NCBI RefSeq assembly: GCF_000226095.1
Contig: NC_016474.1
Coordinates: 1,054,001 to 1,118,000, forward strand
DNA from: Thermothelomyces thermophilus ATCC 42464
Taxonomy: Eukaryota > Ascomycota > Sordariomycetes > Sordariales > Chaetomiaceae
Reading direction: 5' to 3'
DNA length: 64,000 nt
Shown here: in pieces, positions 44,919 to 56,838 of the stretch
How the letters are laid out: the number at the start of each line of letters is the position of its first letter
Position numbering within the stretch: the first letter of the stretch is position 1
Notes under the pieces: model-generated
Databases searched by the model: none
The model's input: only the letters and a program-made list of their open reading frames with translations
What the model was told of the DNA's origin: nothing
Position numbers and translations under genes: made by a program

Positions 44919-46903
44919 ATGGCAGCCATGTACGTTTCCTTTTGTTCACATCTCTCGTCAAAATTCTCATAACCCGCCACATTCGCTTTCTGCAGTGCAT
45001 CTTGTCGACTTGTGGCTAATTGGCGAATGCGCCACTAGTGAGAGTTTCGATAATATCTACTTGGACCTGTCGCGGGAACATGGCAAGTGCAGGTTCGCGG
45101 AAAATGGCCTTGGTTGGAAGCCCGCGGGCGGTGGCGACACCTTCACCCTCGACGCAAGCAACATCGGTGGCGCACAATGGAGCCGAGCGGCCAGAGGTTA
45201 CGAGGTGAAAATTCTGCAGCGGAATACCGGCGTCATCCAACTCGATGGCTTCAAACTAGAGGTAAGGACGGGATTGACCTTCATGGCCGAGCGCAGCTGA
45301 CCTTGGGCCAGGACTACGAGCGCCTCAGCAAGATCTTCAAGAACTGGTACAGCGCCAATCTGGAGAACAAGGAGCACTCGCTACGCGGGTGGAACTGGGG
45401 CAAAGCCGAGTTTGGAAAGGCCGAGCTCACATTCAACGTGCAGAACCGGCCTGCCTTCGAAATCCCCTATTCGGAGATCTCCAACACCAACCTTGCCGGT
45501 CGCAACGAGATCGCGGTCGAATTTTCCGTCGCCGATACCGGCAAGTCAAACGGACAGAATGGCGCGACACCAGGGAAGGGCAGGAAGGCGGCAGCCGGAA
45601 AGGATCAGCTCACCGAGATGAGGTTCTACATCCCCGGCACGACGACCAGGAAGGAGGCTGAAGGCGGTGAGGCCGGGAGCGATGTGGACGAGGAAGAGAA
45701 GAACGCCGTCACGCTGTTCTACGACACCCTCATTGAGAAGGCTGAGATTGGAGAGACGGCGGGTGACACCATCGCCACCTTCCTGGACGTGCTCCATCTT
45801 ACGCCAAGGTATGCATCGTGCACCCCGCAATAATTATCACTGGCGTTCTAACATCACTGCAGAGGCCGGTTCGACATCGACATGTACGACGCTTCGTTCC
45901 GTCTCCGTGGCAAGACGTACGACTACAAGATCCAGTACGAGGCTATCAAGAAGTTTATGGTCCTCCCGAAACCCGACGATACCCACTTCATGCTCTGTAT
46001 TGGGCTGGATCCGCCGCTCCGGCAGGGTCAGACCAGGTACCCCTTCCTTGTCATGCAGTTCAAGCAGGACGAGGAGGTGACCTTGGACCTCAACCTCTCG
46101 GAAGAGGAGCTCAACGGCAAGTACAAGGACAGGCTGCAGCCTCATTACGAGCAGCCCATACACCAGGTTGTCGCGTACATTTTCAAGGGCTTGGCCAACA
46201 AGAAGATCACGGCGCCTGCGAAGGACTTCACGACGTATGGCCCTTTCCCTTCCCAAGAGCCCGATACGTTGCTTGTGCTGACCCTTTTTCCAGGCATCGC
46301 CAGCAGTATGGCATCAAGTGCTCGATCAAGGCCAGCGAGGGTTTCCTGTACTGCCTAGAAAAGGCCTTCATGTTCGTGCCAAAGCCGGCAACCTACATCT
46401 CGTACGAGCAGACGCAGTCGATCACTTTCTCTCGCGTCAGCGGTGCCGTGTCGGCGCTGTCGACCTTTGATATCACAGTACACATGAAGTCGGGCGCGGG
46501 GTCATCCCAATTCAGTAACATTAACCGTGAAGATCTGAAGGCGCTCGAGGACTTTTTCAAACTCAAGGGCTTGCGCGTGAAGAACGAGATCGACGAGGAG
46601 TCCACGCTCATGGCCGCGGCGCTGCGGGACGAGGCCATGGCCAGCTCGGACGAGGAGGTTGTTGGTGCCAAAGCCGACCGCGGGTCGGCAGACGAGGACG
46701 AGGAGAGCATAGACGAGGACTTCCAAGCCGAATCTGAGAGCGACGTTGCCGAGGAGTATGATAGCAATCACGAAAGCGACGGGTCCGGCAGTGATGAGAG
46801 TGATGTCGACAACGAGGTAGACGATGAGGAGGATGAGGATCTGGATGACGAGGAAGAGGAGGAGGAGGAGGAGCGACCGAAGAAGAAGAAGAAGACTGGT
46901 TAA
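44919..46903 (+). CDS. pob3: FACT complex subunit Pob3 (SSRP1-like)
   Basis: Histone chaperone subunit that with Spt16 forms FACT, handling H2A-H2B during transcription and replication. Exons 44919-44929, 45039-45261, 45312-45808, 45863-46234 and 46294-46903 give 570 residues with consistent phases. The first exon is only 11 nt (ATGGCAGCCAT); the splice then yields MAAIESFDNIYLDLSREHGKCRF, the standard Pob3 opening. Next come the N-terminal PH-like/dimer domain (GLGWKP, RGYEVKILQRNTGVIQLDGF), the SSRP1 structure-specific recognition segment (FDIDMYDASFRLRGKTYDYK, LDPPLRQGQTRYP) and the second PH domain (HRQQYGIKCSIKASEGFLYCLEK). The C-terminus is a long Asp/Glu/Ser tail ending KKKKKTG, with no HMG box, as in fungi where Nhp6 supplies it. 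Confidence 0.96.
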
Positions 46904-47936
46904 GAGACCATCAAAACTTTGGGGAATCATGGGGAGGAGGGCCAGCCAGGAGGTAAGCTAAGCCGGTGAAGGCCTAGGCAATCAGGGTTGGTGCACTTGT
47001 GTGAGCTCGGCTTTCGTGTGATCGAGTGCGATTTACAGGATGGCGTTCAGGGATGGGAATCAGCAGCATGAAATTCCTACAATGTTTTTTCTATTTTAAG
47101 CCGATAAAATGTGTGCTTGGGTTGGCCTTTACGAATTGAAGATGCCCCAATGAAGATGCCCTACGGTGTTAAGTCTTTTGCCATACAGCTGCCCACCTGC
47201 TGCCGTTTGGGCGCCTTTGTACGTCGTTTTCTCAAAAGTCGATATCCTACCGAATACGGAGTACTCCGGAATTCGATCGTAGACCGCCCTCGGTTCTCAA
47301 AACGTTCTTGACAGGACGAGCTCGGCAAGGCACCGAGCTCTGCTGCCTGTGCGACCAAGACTCGCATTGGTGCATATTTTTAGATGTAAGTACTTGCCTT
47401 GTCTACGGAGTGCGCAACTCCGTATTGAACGCAGTTCCTCTTTGGAATACGGAGTATTACACTACAGATTTCACAGTTAACGTTATCTGCACAACAAGGG
47501 TAGGAGCCGAGCTGGACCGTGCGCCACAACCCCACCACCGGAGCATGAGTTGTTGTCCATTTTGACTTTTCTGATTTCGATGCCCCACCTCGCTGCACTC
47601 CAGCACTGCACGACATCACCATCGTCTTTGTTCGACCTGTGCTGAGACCCAAAGTCTTGCAATTTCGCACGCACCCTAGTGATCATCGACTGCGCAGTCC
47701 CATTCTGCACTTCCTCAGACCCAATCTCCCCACCCTGTCGCCGTGAATTTGCAGACGATGGAGGCTTGCTAGAGGGGCTGAGCCATGTGTGTTGGGCGTT
47801 TCCTCTGCCGTTCCTGAGAATGCCGAAGATTTCCACATTCACTACTCATTTGCTCGGGGTATAGCAGCTCTGCATCCACGCATTCCACCTGCCGCCGGCG
47901 TAAAATTCGCTACAGAACATACGTTACAGTCCAGCA
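46904..47936. other. Intergenic POB3 to LOS1
   Basis: About 1 kb between tandem genes. Several copies of a TACGGAGTA-type motif cluster here (about 47257, 47405, 47421-47432 inverted, 47449). No gene was seen. It holds the LOS1 promoter. Confidence 0.6.
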
Positions 47937-50900
47937 ATGGACGCCCAGGTGAGTGCAGTCGGCCGACGGTTCCCCGCTGCCCGACCCTGCAGCCCCGCTA
48001 TCGCGAGGGATAGAGCGAGGTTCGCGGCGCCTGGTTTTCAAATGCCCCCCTGCCCTCCCGCCAACTCTCTCCATTTTTTTTTTTTTTTTTTGGAATTGCC
48101 GTTAACGAGACCGGCTGCGTGCAGATCGAGAATGCGATCGAGATCGCCTGGGACCCCGCGTCCGACCAGGCCCTTAAGGGCCAGGCCTTCGAGTTCCTGA
48201 ACCAGCTGCGCACCGATTCCCAGGCCTGGCAGGTCTGCACCGCTCTCTTTAGCCGGACTCCCCGAGCATCCCCCGTCGTGCGCCTCGTCTGTCTCGAGAT
48301 CGTCAACAACGCAGTCCACTCCCAGGCACTCGACGGCGCCAGCCTCGGCTTTCTCAAACAGTCCCTACTCGATTACGTCGGGCGCATCTACGGCGGAGAT
48401 GCTCAAGACGAGGTCGATCCTCCACATCTGCAAAACAAGCTCACACAAACCCTCACTTACCTATTCGTCTCGCTGTACAAGGAGGGCTGGGAGACCTTCA
48501 TCAGTGACTTCCTCGCCCTGGCTCAGAAGGATAATAATCTCCCGGGCGTCGTCATGTACCTGCGCGTCCTGGGTTCCATCCACGACGAGATTGCCGACCT
48601 CATGCTGAGCCGTCCGGACAACGAGACAAGGCGCAACAATGAACTGAAGGATTTGATCCGCGAGCGAGACATGCGGAAGGTTGCCCAGTCCTGGCAAGAC
48701 CTGCTGGCTCGCTACAGCAACCAGAATGACGCCGTGGTCGAGACAACGCTCAAGATCATCGGCAAGTGGGTCAGCTGGATTGACATCCACCTGGTTATCA
48801 ACCAGGACATGATTAACCTGATCCTTCCCCTGGTCGGGCGGACACACGCGGCCGGCAACGAGGACAAGGTCAGGAATGCCGCCGTGGACACCTTCACCGA
48901 GATTGTGGCCAAGAAGATGAAGGCCAGCGACAAGATAGAGATGATCAACTTCCTCAACCTTCGCGAGATCGTCACGCAGCTGCTAGCAAGCCCACCACTT
49001 CACGAGTGGAAGGGAACGCCGCGATATGACACCGACCTTGCCGAAGCCGTGGCCAAGCTTGTCAACACGATCATGACCGACGTGGTGCGTGTTCTGGAAG
49101 ACAACAAGGTTGATACGGACACGAGGGCAAAGGCCGAGCAGCTCCTCCGGGATTTCTTGCCATCCTCTCTGCGTCTGTTCTCGGACGAGTATGACGAAGT
49201 CTGCTCGACAGTCATCCCCTCTCTCACTGACCTTTTGACCTTCCTGCGTAAGGTTGGGCAGCTGCCCGCCACGTACTCCGAGATGCTCCCGTCGATCCTG
49301 AACGCTATCGTCCTGAAGATGAGGTACGATGAGACGTCCAATTGGGGTAACGAAGACGAACAGACAGACGAGGCCGAGTTTCAGGAGCTGCGCAAGAAGC
49401 TCCAGATACTGCAGAAGAGCGTGGCCTCTGTGGACGAGAACCTCTGCATAGAATTCCTGAGCAATCTGGTAGCCAACATGTTTTCTACTCTTGAACAACA
49501 GGGGTCGCAGATGGACTGGAGGGATCTGGATCTGGCGCTGCACGAGATCTATCAGTTTGGCGAGCTGGCGCTGCCCAATACCGGGTTGGCTCAGAAGAGC
49601 CAGCCGAACTCCCTTGCTGCCGAACGCCTGGCCGTCATGATGAGCAAGATGGTCGAGTCAGGTGAGGAGTCCCCATCTTCGGCCGTCCGTTTTTTTCGGC
49701 TTCCTGCTAACGCGTGCTAGGCGTCGCCAACTACCCCCATCCCGCGATCCTGCTCCAGTACATGGAGATTTGCACCCGGTATTACAGCTTCTTCGAGGAC
49801 CAGCAACGGTATATCCCCCAGGTGCTCGAGAACTTTGTCCGGCTAGTGCACCACGACCACGTCCGGATCCGCACGCGGTCCTGGTACCTCTTCCACCGTT
49901 TCGTCAAGACGCTCAGGGCGCAGGTGGGCAATGTGGCCAAGACGGTGATCGAGTCCATCAGCGACCTCCTGCCGATCAAGGCCGAAGTTCCCGGCAACGA
50001 TGCCGACGACGACATGTCCTCGGACGAATCCGACCACTCGGCCGACGCCGTCTTCAACAGTCAGCTCTACCTGTACGAGGCCGTCGGGTGCATCTCATCG
50101 ACGTCGGCCACGCCTCCCTCCGATCAGGCGCTGTACGCTCGCTCCGTCATGGAGCCGCTCTTTTCGGACATGAGCCTGCACATGGAGCGCGCAAAGAACG
50201 GAGACGCGCAGGCCATCCTACAAGTGCACCACATCATCATGGCGCTGGGCACCCTCGCCAACGGTTTCGCCGAGGCAAGTACCACTCAGCCGGCCAAGCG
50301 GCCACAGCCCCCCGAGGCCGTCTCGAACGAGTTCGCGAGGGCGGCCGAGGCGATCCTCATCGCGCTCAACCAGCTCAACGCCAGCGACGACATCCGCACC
50401 GCATGCCGGTCCGCCTTCTCGCGGCTGCTCGGCGTGCTAGGCGCTGCTGTCCTGCCGCAGCTGCCGCAGTGGATCGAAGGGCTGCTGTCCCGCAGCTCGA
50501 GCAAGGACGAGATGGCCATGTTCCTCCGCCTCCTGGAGCAGGTCGTCTACAACTTCAAGACGGAGATCTATAACATCCTCGACGTCCTCTTGACGCCGCT
50601 ACTCCAGCGCGTCTTTAGCGGGCTGTCGGAGCCCATCAGCGGAACGGACGACGAGATCCAGCTGCAGGAGCTCCGCCGCGAGTACGTCTCGTTCGTGCAG
50701 GTCATCCTCGCCAACGACCTGGGCGGGGTCCTCGTCAGCGCCGCCAACCAGGGCACATTCGAGTCGCTCGTCTCGTCCATCATCAACATCGCGAAGACGC
50801 TTACCCACGGCAACTTTGTGCCCAGCCGCATCGCCTTCAACGTCCTCGGCCGCATGGCGTCGCAGTGGGGCGGTCCGGACGTCGCCACCATTGGTGATAA

Positions 50901-51234
50901 CCCATCCACCACGGGCGCCGCCGCATCTCCCTCGATCCCGGGGTTCGACCAGTTCATGCTCGAGCACTTCCACGGTTTGTGCTGGACCGTCCTGCAGGAC
51001 TCCGCGTTCCGCCCCAACACGGACGCCCAGTCGCGCCAGATCCTGAGCGAGATTGTCGGCATCCAGCAGATCCTCTACGTCAAGACGGGCGAGGCTTTCG
51101 TGAACCATATACAGGGCGTCACCTTCCCGCAGCTGGGGATCGACGGGACCGAGTATCTGAGGGTGCTGACCACGTCCAGGGAGAAAAAGCCGGTCGTCAA
51201 TTGGCTGTTGAACTTGTTGAAGGGGAGGCGATAG
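47937..51234 (+). CDS. los1: Exportin-T (Los1), tRNA nuclear exporter
   Basis: Karyopherin-beta that carries mature tRNA out of the nucleus with Ran-GTP. Exons 47937-47948, 48125-49661 and 49721-51234 give 1020 residues, matching the family's usual size. The first coding exon is just four codons (MDAQ); the 176-bp intron after it contains a T18 run at 48074-48091. Then comes IENAIEIAWDPASDQALKGQAFEFLNQL, the importin-beta N-terminal helix pair, followed by exportin-T blocks YLFVSLYKEGWETFISDF, KIIGKWVSWIDIHLVIN and FSTLEQQGSQMDWRDLDLALHEIYQFGE. HEAT-type helices continue to the end (FGIQQILYVKTGEAFVNHI-type region). Helical repeats and family motifs make the assignment firm. Confidence 0.96.
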
Positions 51235-52866
51235 AAGGACCCCGGGAAGGGATATCGGCTGGGGTTATAAAGAAGAGCAGCCGAGGAATAGATACGGAGT
51301 CCCGCCTGCTTTTTGTCTAGGCTGGCTAGGTATTCCGGGGTCAGGTGTGAATATAGCTTGTTGTTGATCGATGATACCGCCAAGCGTGTTTCTTTCTTCT
51401 CTTCCTCTTTCCCGCCTTTTTTCATATTTTTTCTCCCTTCTTAATTCTTTCGTTGCTTCTCCGTGTGGTTCTCATGACATCATCCTGCCGCTGTTTCCCC
51501 GTGTCTGTTTTCGGTGGGGGGCTCGGGTTGGCTCGCTGGTTACGACGCCGATGCCGTTGGTCTCTTCCTCGGGAAGACCGAGATTTTGGCTGCTTGGTCG
51601 GCGAAATGTGACTCGAGGTAATCCTTCCTTGAACTTGCTGTGGTATTTGGGGTCGTTGTTGTTTCTCGTGCAGCCAGATCCGCCGATTCGCGTCTTCTGG
51701 ATGTTGGCTAATTCTGTTTCTGCCCTGTTATCATACTCTGACAGATGGGCGACGATTGTTGTTCTATTATTGCATCACCCCAAGTCGTCCGTTCCCATGT
51801 TGGCTCGAATATCTCGCTCCTTTGGCATCTCATCCTCCGGAAAGGTTGTTTCTATCTCATCCACAGTTCTGTCCATTCCGATAGACTCTATCCCTTCGTC
51901 GCCTCCTGCGGCCCTCTCGTGGTTGGTTTTAATCCCCCCGCAAAGGTGAGTGACCGCGTTTCCCATGTCAGATGGCCTTGACTGCTCACTACGCGAAGCT
52001 CAACCGAGGGCCATATGGGTACCCGTGGGTGTTCCTTTCGTCTGGATGGCTTCCGTCACGGTGGCAACACGGAGCGTACCGGAGGAATTGGACATGAATA
52101 CGCGAGCTGCGCGCGCAGTCACGGGGACGTCCGATCTGCACAAGCCGCCGTGATGATGATGATGATATGGGGCGTCGCGGCGGCGCGCATCCGCCAAAAC
52201 CGCTGGCGTAATCAGACGCATGCAACTGCCGGCGGACATTCTTCACCACCATGCAGTGCCTGGCGCGCGCTGTGCTGAGCTTTTCTTCCTTCCATTCTTC
52301 TGCGCGCTGACGCAGGGATCGGGTGTTTCGATGCAAGGGCAAAAACGCATAACCCGGCGGCAGGTTTAAGTTGGTACGGATGCGTTAGAGAGAAAAAGGG
52401 GAGGGGGGTGGTTTGCTGCCGCTATCGGGCATACATCGCTCCTGCAGCACAGCAGTAGCGCCAGGGGACTTTCAACGAGCTCAGGGTACGTAAACAGGTA
52501 CGTCGTTCAGGATGAGAAGGGAAGCTTTGGTCCAGACGCTTCAGGCTCTTCTGGAACTTTAGGGATTGCATCGCCGGAGGTCGCATGTAGATCCCGACTA
52601 CGAGCATGGATGGGCTTTCACCTATATAGTTGCTGTGTTCCCGACTCACAACTCTCGCTCTTCCCCCGTCTCATCGTCCATCCATACGTCGAGGCAGAAG
52701 AGATAATACACTCTTGTTTCTTGCCCTGAAAATAGGAAAAAAAAAAAAAAAACAAAAAAAAGACCTTCCTTGTCTTTGGCTGCCGCTCTTGAACCTGACG
52801 TCCGCTTCTTCGTCCCCATCATTGCAAAACAATAACCACAGCGGCACCAAACGACGAGCTCTCGGG
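51235..52866. other. Intergenic region with weak protein-like frame
   Basis: About 1.6 kb after LOS1. On the minus strand a frame from 51966 to 51472 is open apart from one interruption and looks charged and protein-like, but no family was recognised. A poly-A stretch lies at about 52738-52753 just before the next gene. Nothing else was called. Confidence 0.45.
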
Positions 52867-53993
52867 ATGCCGCCCCCCGTCCGAGTCCGGCAACCCACCA
52901 CCAGCCATATTGACCCAACCAACCGGGTCACCAGCAACAGGACCTCCGGCGGCGGCAGCATCAGTGACAACAACGCCAACAACAGTGCTTTCGCCGCCTC
53001 TGTCGCCGCCGCCGCCCCCGGACCGGGACTTCCGCCCCCCTGGCCGCTCGTCTTCGTCGACGGCGAGTGGCTGACCCCGCCGGACTGGACGCTGGCCGTG
53101 GTGCCGCGCCCGTCGGCCCGGCGCCTGGGCGGGTGGACGCAGTGGGAGCTGGTTGCCGTGCGGACGGGCGGCGCACCGTGGGGTAGTGGTGGTGGTGGTG
53201 GTTTGTTGTTCTTTCCGGCACCTCTTAGGTTGTTCGTTCCTCCTCCTCCTCCTTCTCCTCCGACGCCGCCGTCGCCGCCGTCACCATCATTATCATCATC
53301 ATGGTCGTCATCATCTTCTTCTTCTTCCTTTTGCGTCGTGGAGCCGGTGGCGGCAGATGGGGCCGACTCTTCTCCGCTCTACGGCGAGAGGCAGGCGGGC
53401 GGTAGTCGGGGGGGTGCACAGGAGGAAGAGGAGGTACTGGAGGAGGAGGAGGAGCGCGAGGGGCCCTTGGTTGCGGAGCTTGTGGCAGGCTCCGTGCCCG
53501 ACGACGGGGTGTACGACCCCCGCGTCGGCGTCGTCGGGGAGGGGGGACCGGTGCGGGTTTCGTTAGTCTTCCCCCCCTTACTTCTCCTTGTTTCCTTCTC
53601 CCCCCCTACTCCTCTCCCCCCACCCCCCCGACTTGGCCTGCATCTTTGTTGATGCCATCGTGTCTGACCGAAGCCGTATCTAGGACACCTCGTCACACGG
53701 CATCCGGAGGCGTCTGGATGACCGGCTTTAACGAGAACCCATGGGAGGCCGGGGGCGGGACCAGCTATGTCCTGGTGCAGGAGGCCGAGGGGTTGCGGTT
53801 CGCCGAGATGCCCTCCGAGAGGGCGCCCATGGCGGCACCGCAGGCCGAACTTCCCTGCTGTGGCTTGCTGACCGGGTTTGAGAGAGCCCCGTGGGACACG
53901 GGAGAGGGAACGAGTTACGGCTACGTCCTGGAGCGGGAGGCCGAGCTGGGCTGGCATCGTAACCACCCAAGACAGAGAGGTAGCTATAGCTAG
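52867..53993 (+). CDS. Low-complexity protein with a two-copy PW-GTSY repeat, function unknown
   Basis: Proposed exons 52867-53561 and 53684-53993 give about 334 residues; the intron (GTTAGT...TATCTAG) is a prediction. I do not recognise a family. MPPPVRVRQPTTSH starts a Ser/Thr/Asn-rich leader, then PPPWPLVFVDGEWLTPPDW and LGGWTQWELVAV look folded. Proline, serine and glutamate runs encoded by simple repeats (TCC, TCT, GAG) fill 53210-53460. The second exon contains two related segments about 46 residues apart: TGFNENPWEAGGGTSYVLV and TGFERAPWDTGEGTSYGYV, each followed by an EAE motif. The end is SYS. The repeat pair is visible evidence of real coding sequence. Exon joining and start are uncertain, and other exon structures are possible. 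Confidence 0.5.
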
Positions 53994-55174
53994 CCCCCAG
54001 GAGAAATAAAAAAACAAAAAAAAGTTAAAAAAAATAATAAAAATGTTGTCATCTCCTGACCAGTACTAAAGACCCATTTTCGTCCTCGTCGTGATTATTA
54101 TAACCCTTCTCTGCCCTTCAACTCATGGCTCTCTCCTTAGAACATGACTGCATGATTAGCTTCATCAAGTCTCGAAATCCTCTTCCGGAGCATGTCTACG
54201 GATGATAATACCCACGGGACGGCGGCAAGGAACCATGATTGCCTCCTATCATACAGTGAGTGTTGGGCGTACGCCAGGTTTTGCTGGGATGACACATCGC
54301 CGTTTCCTCCTCACCGGTAGCGAGAATACATGGAACGAATCAGGGGGAGAGGCGAGGGATGGTGAGTTGCTTTTTTTTATTGGAAACCGGGTGCGGTACA
54401 GGTATGAAGATAGCCTGCTCGCCGTTTACCCTGCTCTTATAAAACGTCCTTTCGCTTCCCAGGCACAGAGCTGACCACACGTCTCTCTCTTCCTGCTTAC
54501 TCGACCGGGCTGTCTGTCAGACAGTCTGCTACGGCGCAGAGTGCTTGAATCGTCCTCCTAGGCTCCCTCGAACCTACGTGGGTCATGTACTGGCCCCCGT
54601 GTCTGTCTCACGGTCCTTGTTTCATGGCCGGACAGGGAAGCAAGAGGACATCCGAGTCATTGGACTTTCTACCTGACCTCCCCCCTCCCCGCCTTTCAAT
54701 GATACTATACGGTATGGTTAAAGGGAAGCAACAAGGAGGTCCGCCGTCCCGCCGTCCTCCATTCCTCCTCCGCCGTCACATCTCTTTCTTTTAAACTCTC
54801 TCCCCTAGTTGTGTTCTTATACAGAGACACCGAAGCACGCCCATCGTATGCTACGGCAGAGATGCCTGCTGCATTCGCTCCCGAAATTCAGACATGGATT
54901 GCGAGTTCACATTACATGCTCAAGGTGAATACCCGGTTTCGGGTGCCAGCGAGTACGCTTCCTATGCGGACGCGCTGCCATGACATTTATTGCCTGGCTA
55001 ATCATAACAGTCCCCAATTTTTCTTTGTTCTATTCAAGGGGAGAGAAAAAAAGGAAGAAAAGAAAAGGACATTCAGTACCCACCCAAAGCAACTCGCCCT
55101 GTCCGGAAGAGAGAGCCTTGCCTTCCCGCTCTCCCTCTCCCCAACCCCCCACAGCAGCAGCGGCTCAAAATTCC
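53994..55174. other. Intergenic between convergent genes
   Basis: About 1.2 kb between the stops of the repeat-protein gene and the aminopeptidase gene, A-rich at the start (54004-54043). No gene or RNA was recognised. Confidence 0.55.
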
Positions 55175-56838
55175 TCAATCGACCAGGATCTTACGCTCCA
55201 GCTCGCCGTAGTGGCCCAGGAAGCTCTCAAAGAGGCGGATGGCGCTCTCGACGTCGGCGCTGCCGCCCGTCTCGCGGATGCTGTGCATGCTCAGCTGGGG
55301 GTTGCCGAGGTCGAGGGTGCGGACGCCGAGCTTGGCCGAGAGCATGGGGCCGATGGTGCTGCCGCAGGGCGAGTCGTTCTTGACGACGAAGAGCTGCAGG
55401 GGCACGCGGGCGCGGCGGGCGACCTCCTGGACGAGGACGATGCCCGGCGAGTTGGTGGCGTACCGCTGGTTCGCGTTGATCTTGATCACGGGCCCCCCGT
55501 TGAGCGCCGGCGTGTGGTTGCGCTCGTACTTGGCCGCGTAGTTGGGGTGCACCGCGTGCGACATGTCGGCCGACAGGAGGAACGAGGTCGCCAGCGTCTG
55601 CTCGAACGCCGTCGAGGCCGCGACGTCCGACGACGCCGACTGCGACGCCGACTCCGGCGAGGAGGAGGAGGAGGACGAGGAGGAGGAAGAGGCACCCGGG
55701 AGGACCGAGAGGCGGCGCAGGACGGCCGGGAGCAGGTTCGAGTCGGCGCCGTGGGCCGAGAGCGAGCCGATCTCCTCGTGGTCGAAACAGGCGACCAGGC
55801 GGATGCTGGCGTCGTGGTCGAGCGGGATCGACCGGACCGAGGAGATGAGCCCCTTGATGCTGCAGAAGGTCGAGTTGAGGTTGTCGAGCCGGGGCGAGAA
55901 GATGAGCTCGTCTCGGAGGCCGCCGAGGCACGACTTTTGGGTGTCGTACAGGACGAGCTCGAAGTCGACAATACGGGAGACGTCGACGCCGGCCTGCTGG
56001 GCGACGAGAGAGAGGAAGGCCGGGTGGTGGCGCTCGGGCAGCGCTCTCAGGGGCTCGAAGTCGCTCTCGCCCCCGGCCGCTTCCCCGGCGGCGTCCGGCT
56101 CGGCCGTCTTGTTCAGTTCGGCCTCGGCCAGCCCGGCGATGGGCAGCAGCTCGTCCTCCTTGTTGGGGTCGAAGTTGCTCTGCCGGTGCAGGTGGACGGC
56201 CAGGGTGGGGATCCTCAGGATCGGCTTGTCCACCTTGACCAGCTTCTGCACGAAGCTTCCCTCGCCCTCGCGCACTAGGACGCGGCCGGCGACGCTCAGG
56301 TCCCGGTCGAACCAGCTGTGCCAGATGCCGCCGCCGTACGTCTCCACGCCGACCTGGAGGTAGCCGTTGGCGGTGCGCTTGCTGACGGGCTTCACGCGCA
56401 GACAGGGCGAGTCGGTGTGGGCGCCCACCATGCCGATGGGGTTGCCGGGCTTCCACTGCGCGCCCACTGCAAATGCCACGACCGAGGAGCCATTGCGCGT
56501 CGTGTAGTACTTGCCGCCGGGCTTGACCGTCGACGCCCAGTTGTCGCGCTCCTGTATCTTGGTGAAGCCGGCAGCGTCAAGGAGGGCGGCCGCCGAGGCG
56601 ACGGCGTGGTATGCTATACTTGTTTAAAAATTTGTTTTTGTTTAACGCGTCAGTCAGCACCCCAATGATCCCTTCTTCTTTTTCTTCTTCATCTTCTTTT
56701 TCTTCTTCATCTTCGTCTTTACCAATGTCCCGTGGTCCCCCCACATCAATCAACAACCAAAGGGAAAGGGGCCTTACGGGTTGGCGAGGCATTGACGAAG
56801 TCGAGAAACTCAAACGCGGACTTGGGGGGAGAAGCCAT
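55175..56838 (-). CDS. Aspartyl aminopeptidase, peptidase family M18 (Ape4/DNPEP type)
   Basis: Zinc metallopeptidase removing N-terminal Asp/Glu from peptides. Exons 56778-56838 and 55175-56613 give 499 residues from MASPPKSAFEFLDFVNASPT, the standard M18 start. Metal and catalytic motifs are seen in order: VGAHTDSPCLRVKPVS (His, Asp), FDHEEIGSLSAHGADS (catalytic Glu and metal Glu), LSADMSHAVHPNYA and QLSMHSIRETGG (metal His). Family blocks YGGGIWHSWFDRDLSVAGRV and NDSPCGSTIGPMLSAKLGV also fit. A Ser-rich loop (SSSSSSSS, residues about 295-310) and an acidic insert near PNKEDELLPIAGLAEAE occur. The frame continues upstream to another ATG at 57141, adding 101 residues rich in Arg/Ser/Ala/Pro and without acidic residues, which would be a presequence if used. 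Cytosol/vacuole is usual in fungi. Confidence 0.94.

Noticed and set aside
51371-51949. 192-codon plus-strand frame after LOS1
   Set aside because: Hydrophobic Ser/Leu/Pro-rich composition from pyrimidine-rich DNA in a 3' flank; no motif and no splice support.
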